Source: Pseudoduganella flava
Lineage (GTDB): Bacteria > Pseudomonadota > Gammaproteobacteria > Burkholderiales > Burkholderiaceae_D
Assembly (NCBI RefSeq): GCF_007830495.1
Contig: NZ_VLKW01000015.1
Coordinates: 20,105 to 84,104, forward strand
Direction: 5' to 3'
DNA: 64,000 nucleotides
Within the stretch, counting starts at the first letter, position 1, and every line of letters begins with the position of its first letter. The position numbers and the translations under genes were made by a program. Positions 44,401-51,277 of the stretch are shown here, in pieces. The notes below the pieces were generated by a model, which did not search any database, was not told the DNA's origin, and saw only the letters and a list, made by a program, of their open reading frames with translations.

Positions 44401-46240
44401 GTTCGGCAACGGCATGCTGCTGTCGAACCAGATCAAGCTGCTGGCCGCGTTCGACCACCGCCACATCTTCCTCGACCCGAACCCCGATACCGCGAAATCG
44501 TTCGCGGAACGCCAGCGCATGTTCGCGCTGCCCCGTTCGTCGTGGGACGATTACGACAAGAGCCTGATCTCGGAAGGCGGCGGCGTCTATCCACGCAACG
44601 TGCGCGCGATCGAGCTGTCGCCGCAAGTGCGTGAGGCGCTCGACATCGCCGAGACGGCACTCTCCCCCGACGAGCTGATGCACCGCATCCTGCTGGCGCC
44701 GGTGGACCTGTTCTACAACGGCGGCATCGGCACGTACATCAAGGCGTCCACCGAGACCAATGCGCAGGTGAAGGACCGCGCCAACGACCATATCCGCGTC
44801 AACGGCAATGAGCTGCGCTGCAAGGTCGTCGGCGAAGGGGGCAATCTGGGCGCCACGCAGGCCGGCCGCATCGAGTTCGCGCTGGCGGGCGGGCGCATCT
44901 TCACCGATGCGATCGACAACTCGGCCGGCGTGGATTGCTCGGACCACGAAGTGAACGCGAAGATCTGGCTGGACGTCGAAGTCAACGCGGGCCAGCTGTC
45001 CGAAGCGGACCGCAACCGCACGCTGAACGACATGACGGACGATATCGTCCGCCTCGTCCTGCGCGACAACACGCAGCAAACGCGCCTGCTGGTGCGCGAG
45101 TTGCAGGCGCAGTCGGATACGGCGGTGCAGAAGGGCTACGCGGCGCTGATCGCCAGCCTGGAAGAGGAAGGCGCGCTGTCGCGCGAGCTGGAGATGCTGC
45201 CTTCCGTGGCCGAGCTGGCGCGCCGCAAGGGCGACAACCGCGGCCTGACGACGCCGGAACTGGCCGTCGTCATCGCCAACGTGAAGAACCGCTATAAGCG
45301 CATCCTTGGCGCGATGCCGCTGACGGAGGAGAGCTGGGCCGAGTCGGTGCTGCGGCCTTACTTCCCGGCGCTGCTCGTGGAAACCCGTTCGCCGCTGGCG
45401 CACCCGCTGGCCAACGCGATCCTGGCGACGGTGCTGGCCAACGAGGTCGTCAACCGTTGCGGCCCGCTGATGATCCGCCAGCTCGCGCAAGAACACAATG
45501 TGCCGGAGGCGGACGTCATCCTGGCGTGGGGCCAGGCATGGTCGGCGCTGAACCTGAACCCCGTGTTCGACACGCTCGATGCCGATGCGTTGAGCGTGCC
45601 GCGCGACGTGTCGATGGCCGTCGATGCGCGCAGCCGTTCGGCGCTGAAGGCCGTGATGGAAGGCGTACTGGCCGTGCCGAAGAACCAGCTGCGCGGCAGT
45701 GCCGGCATCGCCGAACTGACGCAGCTGTTTGCCCACCCCGGCATGATCGGCCGCCTGGCCGCGGCCGGGCCGGCGTCGGAAGCGAGCGCCATCGGTGGCC
45801 TGCGCGAGGAGTTCGCCCAGGCGTGGCGCGCGCTGGAAGCGATGGAAGGCGTGGCGGCATTCCTGTTCGCGGCGCTGTCCGTGCAGCGCCCGGCCGGCAT
45901 GGACATGCCGGGCTTCCTGGCGCTCGGCACCGCGCTGCGCGCCAAGACCGGCATCGATACGCTGGAGCGGGGCCTGAAGCTGCCCGCCACCAGCCGTTCG
46001 CAGGAACAGCTGCGCAGCTACGCGCTGCAGGCGCTGCGCCGCACGCAACAACGCCTGCTGGCGCACGTGCTGGCCAGCGTGTCGACGAGCGGCACGCGCG
46101 CGGTGGATACCGTCGTCGCCGGCCTGAACCTGCCGACGTTCAGCGTGCCGCAGGACCTGGAACAGGCGATGCTGGACGTGTGGACGCTGTCCGAAGCCGT
46201 CAACGGCAACAGCGCGGCGGGCAACCTGAAGGCGGCGTGA
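41486..46240 (+). CDS. gdhB: NAD-specific glutamate dehydrogenase, large (GDH-180 class)
   Basis: 1584-residue NAD-dependent enzyme that deaminates glutamate to 2-oxoglutarate. N-terminal ACT-like regulatory half, then the catalytic core from about residue 780 (RGGPVARGGLRWSDRMEDYR, VPAGAKGGFVCKQMP), and the Rossmann part (GDMSGDVFGNGML, KVVGEGGNLGATQAGR). CGGAG precedes the ATG; an in-frame start at 41393 would add a poor extension. In Pseudomonas this gene is an ArgR target but lies apart; here it sits inside the AST operon and would consume its product. A short Gly-Thr-rich repeat (GTGVGTGAGKGTGN, around residue 536) interrupts the N-half. Confidence 0.95.
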   Translation: MTKMPQDLRKETLDLVNAGKAPAGSPVQALIAAWLKSLDDEDLADTLPESLAPVLIEGFTQAARRTTQGAQIAPLRYVDGSKGMATALLILNDDMPYLVDSIVMALRKQKILVNGVLNAVLPVTRDGAGAVTAVGEPGAKLESYVLCLLTEELDGAQLQELTGRIEMVARDAAVVKRDLQPMKDRFTTVATSVQGQGEEGQEAAAFLTWARDEGFEVHGYAYYFVQPGRKELERDVASRIGVLQDTSHSVYGTCLANIPGDPETLAHRAHILSIVKADVSGTLHRDQQLDFIGVRAVDANGNLLGEHCFIGLFTRAAMLTPLARLPFARGRIAQVLKIANLRQEGFRAEKFIEILESLPRTEALEADPQWLAEVCSAVVSLYKQPRTKVFARRDVYARHLNVLVYLPRERYSGSVANALARALQESSGATHVSSQTLVADGPLARLYLIAHAARYPLDLESDIQRPLLSILDGWHNSFSELADAVPDESLRNNLRRICATLPVDYVSATEPAVAFHDLDKILRNGASDRADVRIELGTGVGTGAGKGTGNEATTIRIYTVDKTPTLSSILPALHNAGVLIDRERAHTIRTSDGKRHFVTTLTVDATSAEKLARPGVATVAEDLFAALFNDDIEDGRLNGLVVEGGLNPKQVQLVRAYMSYWRQTGTQFSVRYIAESLRRQPAFVKEIVDAFEQRFDPRRGEGERSAAREQLLALKSRVPQVNHADLEVILGAMIDLVLATVRTSYFKQGLGDRIIFKFDTSNLALLPEPKPYREIYVFSRRFEGVHLRGGPVARGGLRWSDRMEDYRTEVLGLVKAQMVKNAVIVPAGAKGGFVCKQMPAGAARDVIAAEGEAVYRLFIASLLEVTDNRQLGKIVPPDDTVRYDSDDPYLVVAADKGTATFSDIANSIAVQRGFWLGDAFASGGSNGYDHKKLGITAKGAFEAVKRHFYEMGHDMNSTPFTVVGVGDMSGDVFGNGMLLSNQIKLLAAFDHRHIFLDPNPDTAKSFAERQRMFALPRSSWDDYDKSLISEGGGVYPRNVRAIELSPQVREALDIAETALSPDELMHRILLAPVDLFYNGGIGTYIKASTETNAQVKDRANDHIRVNGNELRCKVVGEGGNLGATQAGRIEFALAGGRIFTDAIDNSAGVDCSDHEVNAKIWLDVEVNAGQLSEADRNRTLNDMTDDIVRLVLRDNTQQTRLLVRELQAQSDTAVQKGYAALIASLEEEGALSRELEMLPSVAELARRKGDNRGLTTPELAVVIANVKNRYKRILGAMPLTEESWAESVLRPYFPALLVETRSPLAHPLANAILATVLANEVVNRCGPLMIRQLAQEHNVPEADVILAWGQAWSALNLNPVFDTLDADALSVPRDVSMAVDARSRSALKAVMEGVLAVPKNQLRGSAGIAELTQLFAHPGMIGRLAAAGPASEASAIGGLREEFAQAWRALEAMEGVAAFLFAALSVQRPAGMDMPGFLALGTALRAKTGIDTLERGLKLPATSRSQEQLRSYALQALRRTQQRLLAHVLASVSTSGTRAVDTVVAGLNLPTFSVPQDLEQAMLDVWTLSEAVNGNSAAGNLKAA

Positions 46241-46241
46241 G

Positions 46242-47261
46242 ATGGGGGAGGACTTGCAGGACAACCTGCCGGCTGAATTGCCGGCAGCGGTGCGGGCGCT
46301 GGCCGAAGCGGACTTCGGCGCCGTCGCGAAGAGCTTCGGTGACGCCGGCTTCGCCGTCACGCAACCGGCCGACGGCATCCTGACGATCCGCCGGCCCGGC
46401 ACTGTACGGCCGGCCGTGCTGCTGTCGGTCGGCGTGCATGGCGACGAAACGGGGCCGATCGAGCTGACCGCGTATCTGCTCGATGCGCTGGAGCGGGAAC
46501 CGGCCGCGCTGGCGGTGGACCTGATGCTCTGCGTCGGCAACATCGGCGCGATCCGTGCCGGCAAGCGCTTCATCGATGCGGACCTGAACCGCATGTTCCG
46601 TGCCGACCGGGGCAGCCTGGCCGGCACGGCGGAATCAAGCCGCGCGGACGAGATGATCGCCGCGACGGCCGCGTTCTTCGACGGCGCGGGACCGGAGCGC
46701 TGGCACCTGGACCTGCACACGGCGATCCGGCCATCGTACTACCCCACGTTCGCGATCGTGCCCGACCTGATCGCGGAGCAGGCCAAGGCGAAGCTGACGC
46801 ATTGGCTGGGCGAGGCCGGCATCGGCGCGATCATCCTGAACCAGGCATCGGCGGGCACCTACAGCTACCACAGCGCCGAGCACCACGGCGCGGCCGGCAC
46901 GACGGTGGAACTGGGCCGCATCGGCACGTTGGGTCGCAACGACCTGGCGCAATTCGCCGACGCCTCCGCCGCGCTGGACCGTCTGCTGCGCGGCCAACCG
47001 CAGGGAGGGAGCGATGCGCGGGCACGACAGGCGCCGCACGTCTTCCGGGTGGCGCAGAACATCACGAAGCTGTCCGACAACTTCACGATGGCCTTCGGCA
47101 AGGAGACGCAGAACTTCACGCCGCTGCAGCAAGGCGCCGAAATCGCGCGCGACGGCGCCACCGTCTACACCGTGCAGCACCCCCAGGAGTTCGTGGTATT
47201 CCCGAACCCCGACGTCCGCATCGGCCTGCGCGCCGGCATGATGGTGGTGCGGGTCGGCTGA
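46242..47261 (+). CDS. astE: Succinylglutamate desuccinylase
   Basis: Zinc carboxypeptidase-like enzyme, 339 residues, last AST step: N-succinylglutamate to glutamate plus succinate. Zinc ligands in SVGVHGDETGPIEL (His, Glu) and LDLHTAIRPS (His), and DADLNRMF for substrate binding. It begins 1 bp after the dehydrogenase stop, so it is translated from the same message. It closes the operon; repeats follow. Confidence 0.94.
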   Translation: MGEDLQDNLPAELPAAVRALAEADFGAVAKSFGDAGFAVTQPADGILTIRRPGTVRPAVLLSVGVHGDETGPIELTAYLLDALEREPAALAVDLMLCVGNIGAIRAGKRFIDADLNRMFRADRGSLAGTAESSRADEMIAATAAFFDGAGPERWHLDLHTAIRPSYYPTFAIVPDLIAEQAKAKLTHWLGEAGIGAIILNQASAGTYSYHSAEHHGAAGTTVELGRIGTLGRNDLAQFADASAALDRLLRGQPQGGSDARARQAPHVFRVAQNITKLSDNFTMAFGKETQNFTPLQQGAEIARDGATVYTVQHPQEFVVFPNPDVRIGLRAGMMVVRVG

Positions 47262-47268
47262 CGACGCA

Positions 47269-47386
47269 TCAGCTCGTGTCCACTTCCTAACTTCCGGGGT
47301 CAGACCCGGACATCGGACACGAGCTCAGCCGTCCGGCGGTCGAGCTCGTGTCCTGTCGGGGTCTGACCCCAGAGGGACACGGGCTG
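47269..47386. repeat. Dispersed GTGTCC/GGGTCAGACCC repeat pair
   Basis: Two consecutive units. The first is bounded by AGCTCGTGTCC (47271-47281) and GGACACGAGCT (47315-47325) with GGGGTCAGACCC inside. The second is GAGCTCGTGTCC...GGGGTCTGACCCC...GGACACGGGCT (47342-47384). Non-coding; it may help end the AST transcript. Confidence 0.7.
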
Positions 47387-47400
47387 AACCGTAGGGACGC

Positions 47401-47424
47401 AAAAAAGCCGCCCGCAGGCGGCTT
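47401..47424 (-). terminator. Intrinsic terminator of the 95-residue membrane-protein gene
   Basis: On the minus strand the stem AAGCCGCCTG / GCGGGCGGCTT runs into TTTTTT, about 20 bp after the stop of the leftward gene. Confidence 0.8.
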
Positions 47425-47442
47425 GAAGGGCAAACGACGGGT

Positions 47443-47730
47443 TCAGGCCGACGCGAACTGGGTGGCGCCTGCTTGCGAGTTCTGCTGGCGCACCTTGCGT
47501 ACGGCCGGCGCCGCGGGCAGATCGGCCCCGGCGGAAGCAGACGACGCCCGCGCGGCCGTGGCCGGGACAGGCGACGAAACTGACGGAGCGCCGTCGCGGC
47601 TCGCATCGGGCAGCCAGCCCACGATGGCCGCGGTCGCAACGAGCGACAGCATCAGCACGCCGCCAGCGGCCGCGGCCATCAGCGGATGCATGCGGGCGGA
47701 GGTCGTCGGGATCTTTTGATACAGCGTCAT
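47443..47730 (-). CDS. Small single-helix membrane protein, hypothetical
   Basis: 95 residues: short N-terminus (MTLYQKIPTTSARMHP), one hydrophobic helix (LMAAAAGGVLMLSLVATAAI) and an Ala/Ser/Pro-rich, probably periplasmic, tail. AGGAGG sits 6 bp before the ATG at 47730, preferred to the ATG at 47757. It has its own terminator. No family recognised. Confidence 0.65.
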   Translation of the reverse strand: MTLYQKIPTTSARMHPLMAAAAGGVLMLSLVATAAIVGWLPDASRDGAPSVSSPVPATAARASSASAGADLPAAPAVRKVRQQNSQAGATQFASA

Positions 47731-47897
47731 GGCAAACCTCCTGTTCTCGTTGGTCAATGGCGTAGTGCAAGATTAGCCTTATACCAACAGGTGGTCTAGC
47801 GTTTCACTGTATCAAAAGTAAGCACATGTAACGGTGCGGCCTGCATACAACGGCGATCCCCGCTACACTCGCGCAACCCCGTAGCGAAAGGACTTCC

Positions 47898-49025
47898 ATG
47901 AGCCAGCTCTTCTCCCCGTTCACCCTCGGTTCCCTGCAGCTGAAGAACCGCATCGCGATCGCGCCGATGTGCCAGTATTCCGCCGTCGACGGCCACGCCA
48001 CCGAATGGCACATGATCCACCTTGGCCATCTCGCGCTGTCCGGCGCCGCGCTGCTGACTCTCGAGGCGACTGCCGTCTCGCCCGAGGGCCGCATCTCGCC
48101 GCGCGACCTGGGGCTGTGGTCGGACGCGCACGCGCGCTCGCTGCAACCGGTGATCGCGGCGATCCGCAAGCATTCGCCGGTCCGCCTCGCCGTGCAGATC
48201 GCGCACGCAGGCCGCAAGGCATCGTCCAATGTGCCGTGGGAAGGCGGCGCCAATATCGCGCCCGGCGCCGGCGAAGGTAATGACCGCGGCTGGCAGACGG
48301 TGGCGCCGTCGGCCGTGCCCCATGCCGAAGGGGAGACCGTGCCGCTCGCGCTCGACGACGCTGGCCTGGCGAAAGTGAAGGACGACTTCGTGGCCACGGC
48401 CCGCCGCGTTCACGCGCTGGGCATCGAAGCCATCGAGGTGCACGGCGCGCACGGCTACCTGCTGCACCAGTTCCTGTCGCCGCTTGCGAACCAGCGCACC
48501 GACCGGTACGGCGGTTCGCTGGAAAACCGCATGCGCTTCCCGCTCGAAGTGTTCGAGGCCGTGCGCAACGCGGTGCCGAAGGAGGTTGCCGTCGGCATGC
48601 GCATTTCGGCCACCGATTGGGTCGAAGGCGGCTGGGATGTCGAGCAAAGCATCGTCTTCGCCAACGCGCTGAAGGAACTCGGCACGGACTTCATCCACGT
48701 CTCCAGCGGCGGCGTATCGCCGCGCCAGAAGATCCCCGTGGGCCCCGGCTACCAGATCCAGTTCGCCGAACGGATCCGCCATGCGACGGGCCTGCCGACG
48801 ATCGGCGTGGGCCTGATCACGGAGCCGGAGCACGCCGAATCGATCATCCTGCAAGGCCAGGCGGACATGGTGGCGCTGGCCCGCGGCATCCTGTACGATC
48901 CGCGCTGGCCGTGGCACGCGGCCGCGAAGCTGGGCGCGCAGGTCGACGCGCCGCCGCAGTACTGGCGCTCCCAGCCCCACGACCTGAAACAGCTGTTCGG
49001 CGCAACGCGGCTCGGGCAGCGCTGA
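47898..49025 (+). CDS. NADH:flavin oxidoreductase, Old Yellow Enzyme (YqjM-like)
   Basis: FMN ene-reductase, 375 residues, TIM barrel. Marks: IAPMCQYSAVDGHATEWHM (the Cys and Tyr of the thermophilic-like OYE class), QIAHAGRKAS, EVHGAHGYLLHQFLSP, NQRTDRYGGSLENRMRF, and GVGLITEPEHAE. It reduces activated C=C bonds of enones, probably for detoxification. A HAD phosphatase gene follows 15 bp downstream. Confidence 0.94.
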   Translation: MSQLFSPFTLGSLQLKNRIAIAPMCQYSAVDGHATEWHMIHLGHLALSGAALLTLEATAVSPEGRISPRDLGLWSDAHARSLQPVIAAIRKHSPVRLAVQIAHAGRKASSNVPWEGGANIAPGAGEGNDRGWQTVAPSAVPHAEGETVPLALDDAGLAKVKDDFVATARRVHALGIEAIEVHGAHGYLLHQFLSPLANQRTDRYGGSLENRMRFPLEVFEAVRNAVPKEVAVGMRISATDWVEGGWDVEQSIVFANALKELGTDFIHVSSGGVSPRQKIPVGPGYQIQFAERIRHATGLPTIGVGLITEPEHAESIILQGQADMVALARGILYDPRWPWHAAAKLGAQVDAPPQYWRSQPHDLKQLFGATRLGQR

Positions 49026-49040
49026 GCCATCCGGGGAACG

Positions 49041-49676
49041 ATGCGCCAACGCCAATATGACCTGCTGATCTTCGACTTCGACGGCACGCTGGCCGACAGC
49101 TTCCCCTTCTTCCTCGACGTGTTCGATACGCTGGCCGACGCGCACCGCTTCCGCCGCCTGGACCGCGCCCGCCTCGACGAACTGCGCGGCCTCGACACCG
49201 TGCAGCTGATGGCCCACCTGGGCCTGCCGCGCTGGAAGCTGCTGCCGGTGGCCGTGCACTTTCGCGCGCTGATGGCGGCCCGCATCGGCGAGATCGCACT
49301 GTTCGACGGCATACGCGACGTGCTGCATGAGGCGGCCGCGCGTGGCACGCGCCTGGCGGTCGTCAGCTCCAATTCCGAGGCGAACGTGCGCCGCGTGCTG
49401 GGCACGGATGCCATGCTGTTTTCCCAGTACGAGTGCGGCGCGGCGCTGTTCGGCAAACCGCGCAAGCTGCGCCGCGTTGCGCAGGCCAGCGGTGTGGACG
49501 GCGCGCGCGTGCTGTGCATCGGCGACGAGGTGCGCGACATCGAGGCGGCCCATGCGGCGGGCCTGCATGCGGGTGCCGTCGGCTGGGGTTATGCGCGTCC
49601 GGACGTGCTGCGCAGCCGCGGGCCGCAACGGATGTTCGACACGGTCGCCGACCTGGCAACCGCGCTGGAAGGTTGA
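49041..49676 (+). CDS. HAD-superfamily hydrolase (phosphoglycolate phosphatase-like)
   Basis: 211 residues. HAD motif I FDFDGTLADSF near the N-terminus, motif II VVSSNSEANVRR, Lys in FGKPRKLRR, and motif IV in CIGDEVRDIEAAHAAG. An alpha-helical cap of the Gph type is present. Substrate unknown. Probably cotranscribed with the Old Yellow Enzyme gene. Confidence 0.9.
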   Translation: MRQRQYDLLIFDFDGTLADSFPFFLDVFDTLADAHRFRRLDRARLDELRGLDTVQLMAHLGLPRWKLLPVAVHFRALMAARIGEIALFDGIRDVLHEAAARGTRLAVVSSNSEANVRRVLGTDAMLFSQYECGAALFGKPRKLRRVAQASGVDGARVLCIGDEVRDIEAAHAAGLHAGAVGWGYARPDVLRSRGPQRMFDTVADLATALEG

Positions 49677-49722
49677 AGTCTCATTATTACCACTTGTTTT
49701 TTGCTCATCAAATTCCTTTAGG

Positions 49723-49757
49723 GAAGTCGCGATTATTGGCCCTATAATCGCGACTTC
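49723..49757. promoter_or_regulatory. Perfect inverted repeat upstream of the amino acid permease
   Basis: 14-bp arms GAAGTCGCGATTAT / ATAATCGCGACTTC around a 7-base spacer. A -10-like TATAAT (49743-49748) lies at the start of the right arm and no T-run follows, so an operator over a promoter is more likely than a terminator. The ATG-equivalent GTG of the permease is 50 bp downstream. Confidence 0.65.
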
Positions 49758-49806
49758 ATTTGCCCGGCGCCACGAGCACCCGGCATCACCGTGATAAGGA
49801 AAACCT

Positions 49807-51276
49807 GTGAGCCAAACGCTGGTCCAGAAACTCACCCGTACCAAAACCATTGAGCGCGAAGTCGAACACACCCACGCCACCGGCGGGCTGGTTCGTTCGA
49901 TGGGCCTGTTCTCGCTGACGATGATCGGCGTCGGTGCCACGATCGGTACCGGCATCTTCTTCACGATGGTCGAGGCGGTGCCGAAGGCCGGGCCGGCGGT
50001 GATCCTGTCGTTCCTGCTGGCCGCGCTGACGGCGGGCCTGACCGCGCTGTGCTATGCCGAACTGGCATTCCGCATTCCCGCATCCGGCTCCTCATATTCG
50101 TTCGCGTATGCGACCGTCGGCGAATTCCTCGCCTTCATCATGGCCGCCTGCCTGCTGCTCGAATACGGGCTGGCCGCCAGCGCCACGGCGATCGGCTGGT
50201 CCGACTACCTGAACAACTTCCTCGGCAATGCGTTCGGCTGGCACATCCCGTCGCTCTTGCGCACACCGATGATCGTCTCGAAGCCCGAGGGCATCATCTT
50301 CAATGTAGGCCACATCAACCTGCCGCCGATCATCCTCGTGGGCCTGTGCTGCTTCCTGCTGGCGCGCGGCGCCAAGGAATCGGCGCGCACCAACGCGATC
50401 ATGGTGATCATCAAGCTGGCGATCCTGCTGTTTTTCGTCGCAATCGCGCTGACGGGCTTCGATGCCGCCAACTTCACGCCGTTCTTCAAGGTCGAAGGCG
50501 AGAAGGGCTTGCTGGGCATGGCCGGCGTGACCGCTGCCGCGGGCACCGTGTTCTTTTCGTTCATCGGCCTGGACACCGTGGCCACCGCCGGCGAGGAAGT
50601 GCACAACCCGAAGCGCAACGTCCCGCTGGGCATCCTGGCCGCGCTGGGCATCGTCACCGTGTTCTACCTGCTGGTCGCCGTCGCAGCACTGGGCGCGCAG
50701 CCGGCCCACATGTTCGAAGGCCAGGAAGCGGGCCTCGCCGTGATCCTGCAGAACGTGACGGGCAAGGCATGGCCCGCGCTGGTGCTGTCGGCCGGCGCCG
50801 TCATCTCCGTGTTTTCCGTCACGCTGGTGACGATCTACGGCCAGACCCGCATCCTGTACGCGATCTCGCGCGACGGCCTGATCTCGAAGAGCTTCCACAA
50901 GGTGCACGCGCGTACCGCTTCGCCGGTGATCAACACGATCATCGTCAGCATCGTCGTCGGCCTGGTGGCCGGCTTCGTCGACGCCACCTTCCTGTGGGAC
51001 ATGGTGAGCATGGGCACGCTGACGGCGTTCATCGTCGTCTCCATCGCGGTGCCCGTCATGCGCATGAAGGAGCGCCGCGCCGGTACGTACAAGAAGGGCG
51101 GCTTCCGCGTGCCGTTCGGGCCTTACGTGGTACCGGGCCTGTCGATCGGCGCCTGCCTCTACCTGATGATCGGCCTGTCGAACACGACGCGCGTGATCTT
51201 CGCCATCTGGATGGCCGCCGCGATCCTCACGTACTTCGGCTACGGCATCCGCAATTCCCGTCTGAACAAGGTTTGA
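49807..51276 (+). CDS. APC-family amino acid permease (cationic amino acid type)
   Basis: Inner-membrane permease, 489 residues with about twelve helices. The first helix has GVGATIGTGIFF, the substrate-backbone glycine motif of the APC superfamily, and the following ones read GLTALCYAELAFRIPASGSS in part, as in CAT/YfnA-type transporters. The start is GTG (preceded by AAGGAAAACCT). The substrate is not deducible. An S9 peptidase gene begins 1 bp after its stop, consistent with peptide breakdown linked to amino acid movement. Confidence 0.9.
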   Translation: MSQTLVQKLTRTKTIEREVEHTHATGGLVRSMGLFSLTMIGVGATIGTGIFFTMVEAVPKAGPAVILSFLLAALTAGLTALCYAELAFRIPASGSSYSFAYATVGEFLAFIMAACLLLEYGLAASATAIGWSDYLNNFLGNAFGWHIPSLLRTPMIVSKPEGIIFNVGHINLPPIILVGLCCFLLARGAKESARTNAIMVIIKLAILLFFVAIALTGFDAANFTPFFKVEGEKGLLGMAGVTAAAGTVFFSFIGLDTVATAGEEVHNPKRNVPLGILAALGIVTVFYLLVAVAALGAQPAHMFEGQEAGLAVILQNVTGKAWPALVLSAGAVISVFSVTLVTIYGQTRILYAISRDGLISKSFHKVHARTASPVINTIIVSIVVGLVAGFVDATFLWDMVSMGTLTAFIVVSIAVPVMRMKERRAGTYKKGGFRVPFGPYVVPGLSIGACLYLMIGLSNTTRVIFAIWMAAAILTYFGYGIRNSRLNKV

Positions 51277-51277
51277 C

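Noticed and set aside
43631..46720. Open frame of 1029 codons on the minus strand, opposite the glutamate dehydrogenase gene
   Set aside because: Its product is Arg/His/Gln-rich with no domain logic, the typical shadow of a high-GC gene; the plus-strand gene is a well-conserved enzyme.
49723..49757. Rho-independent terminator of the HAD phosphatase gene
   Set aside because: The stem is long but neither strand has a T-run after it, and a TATAAT lies inside.
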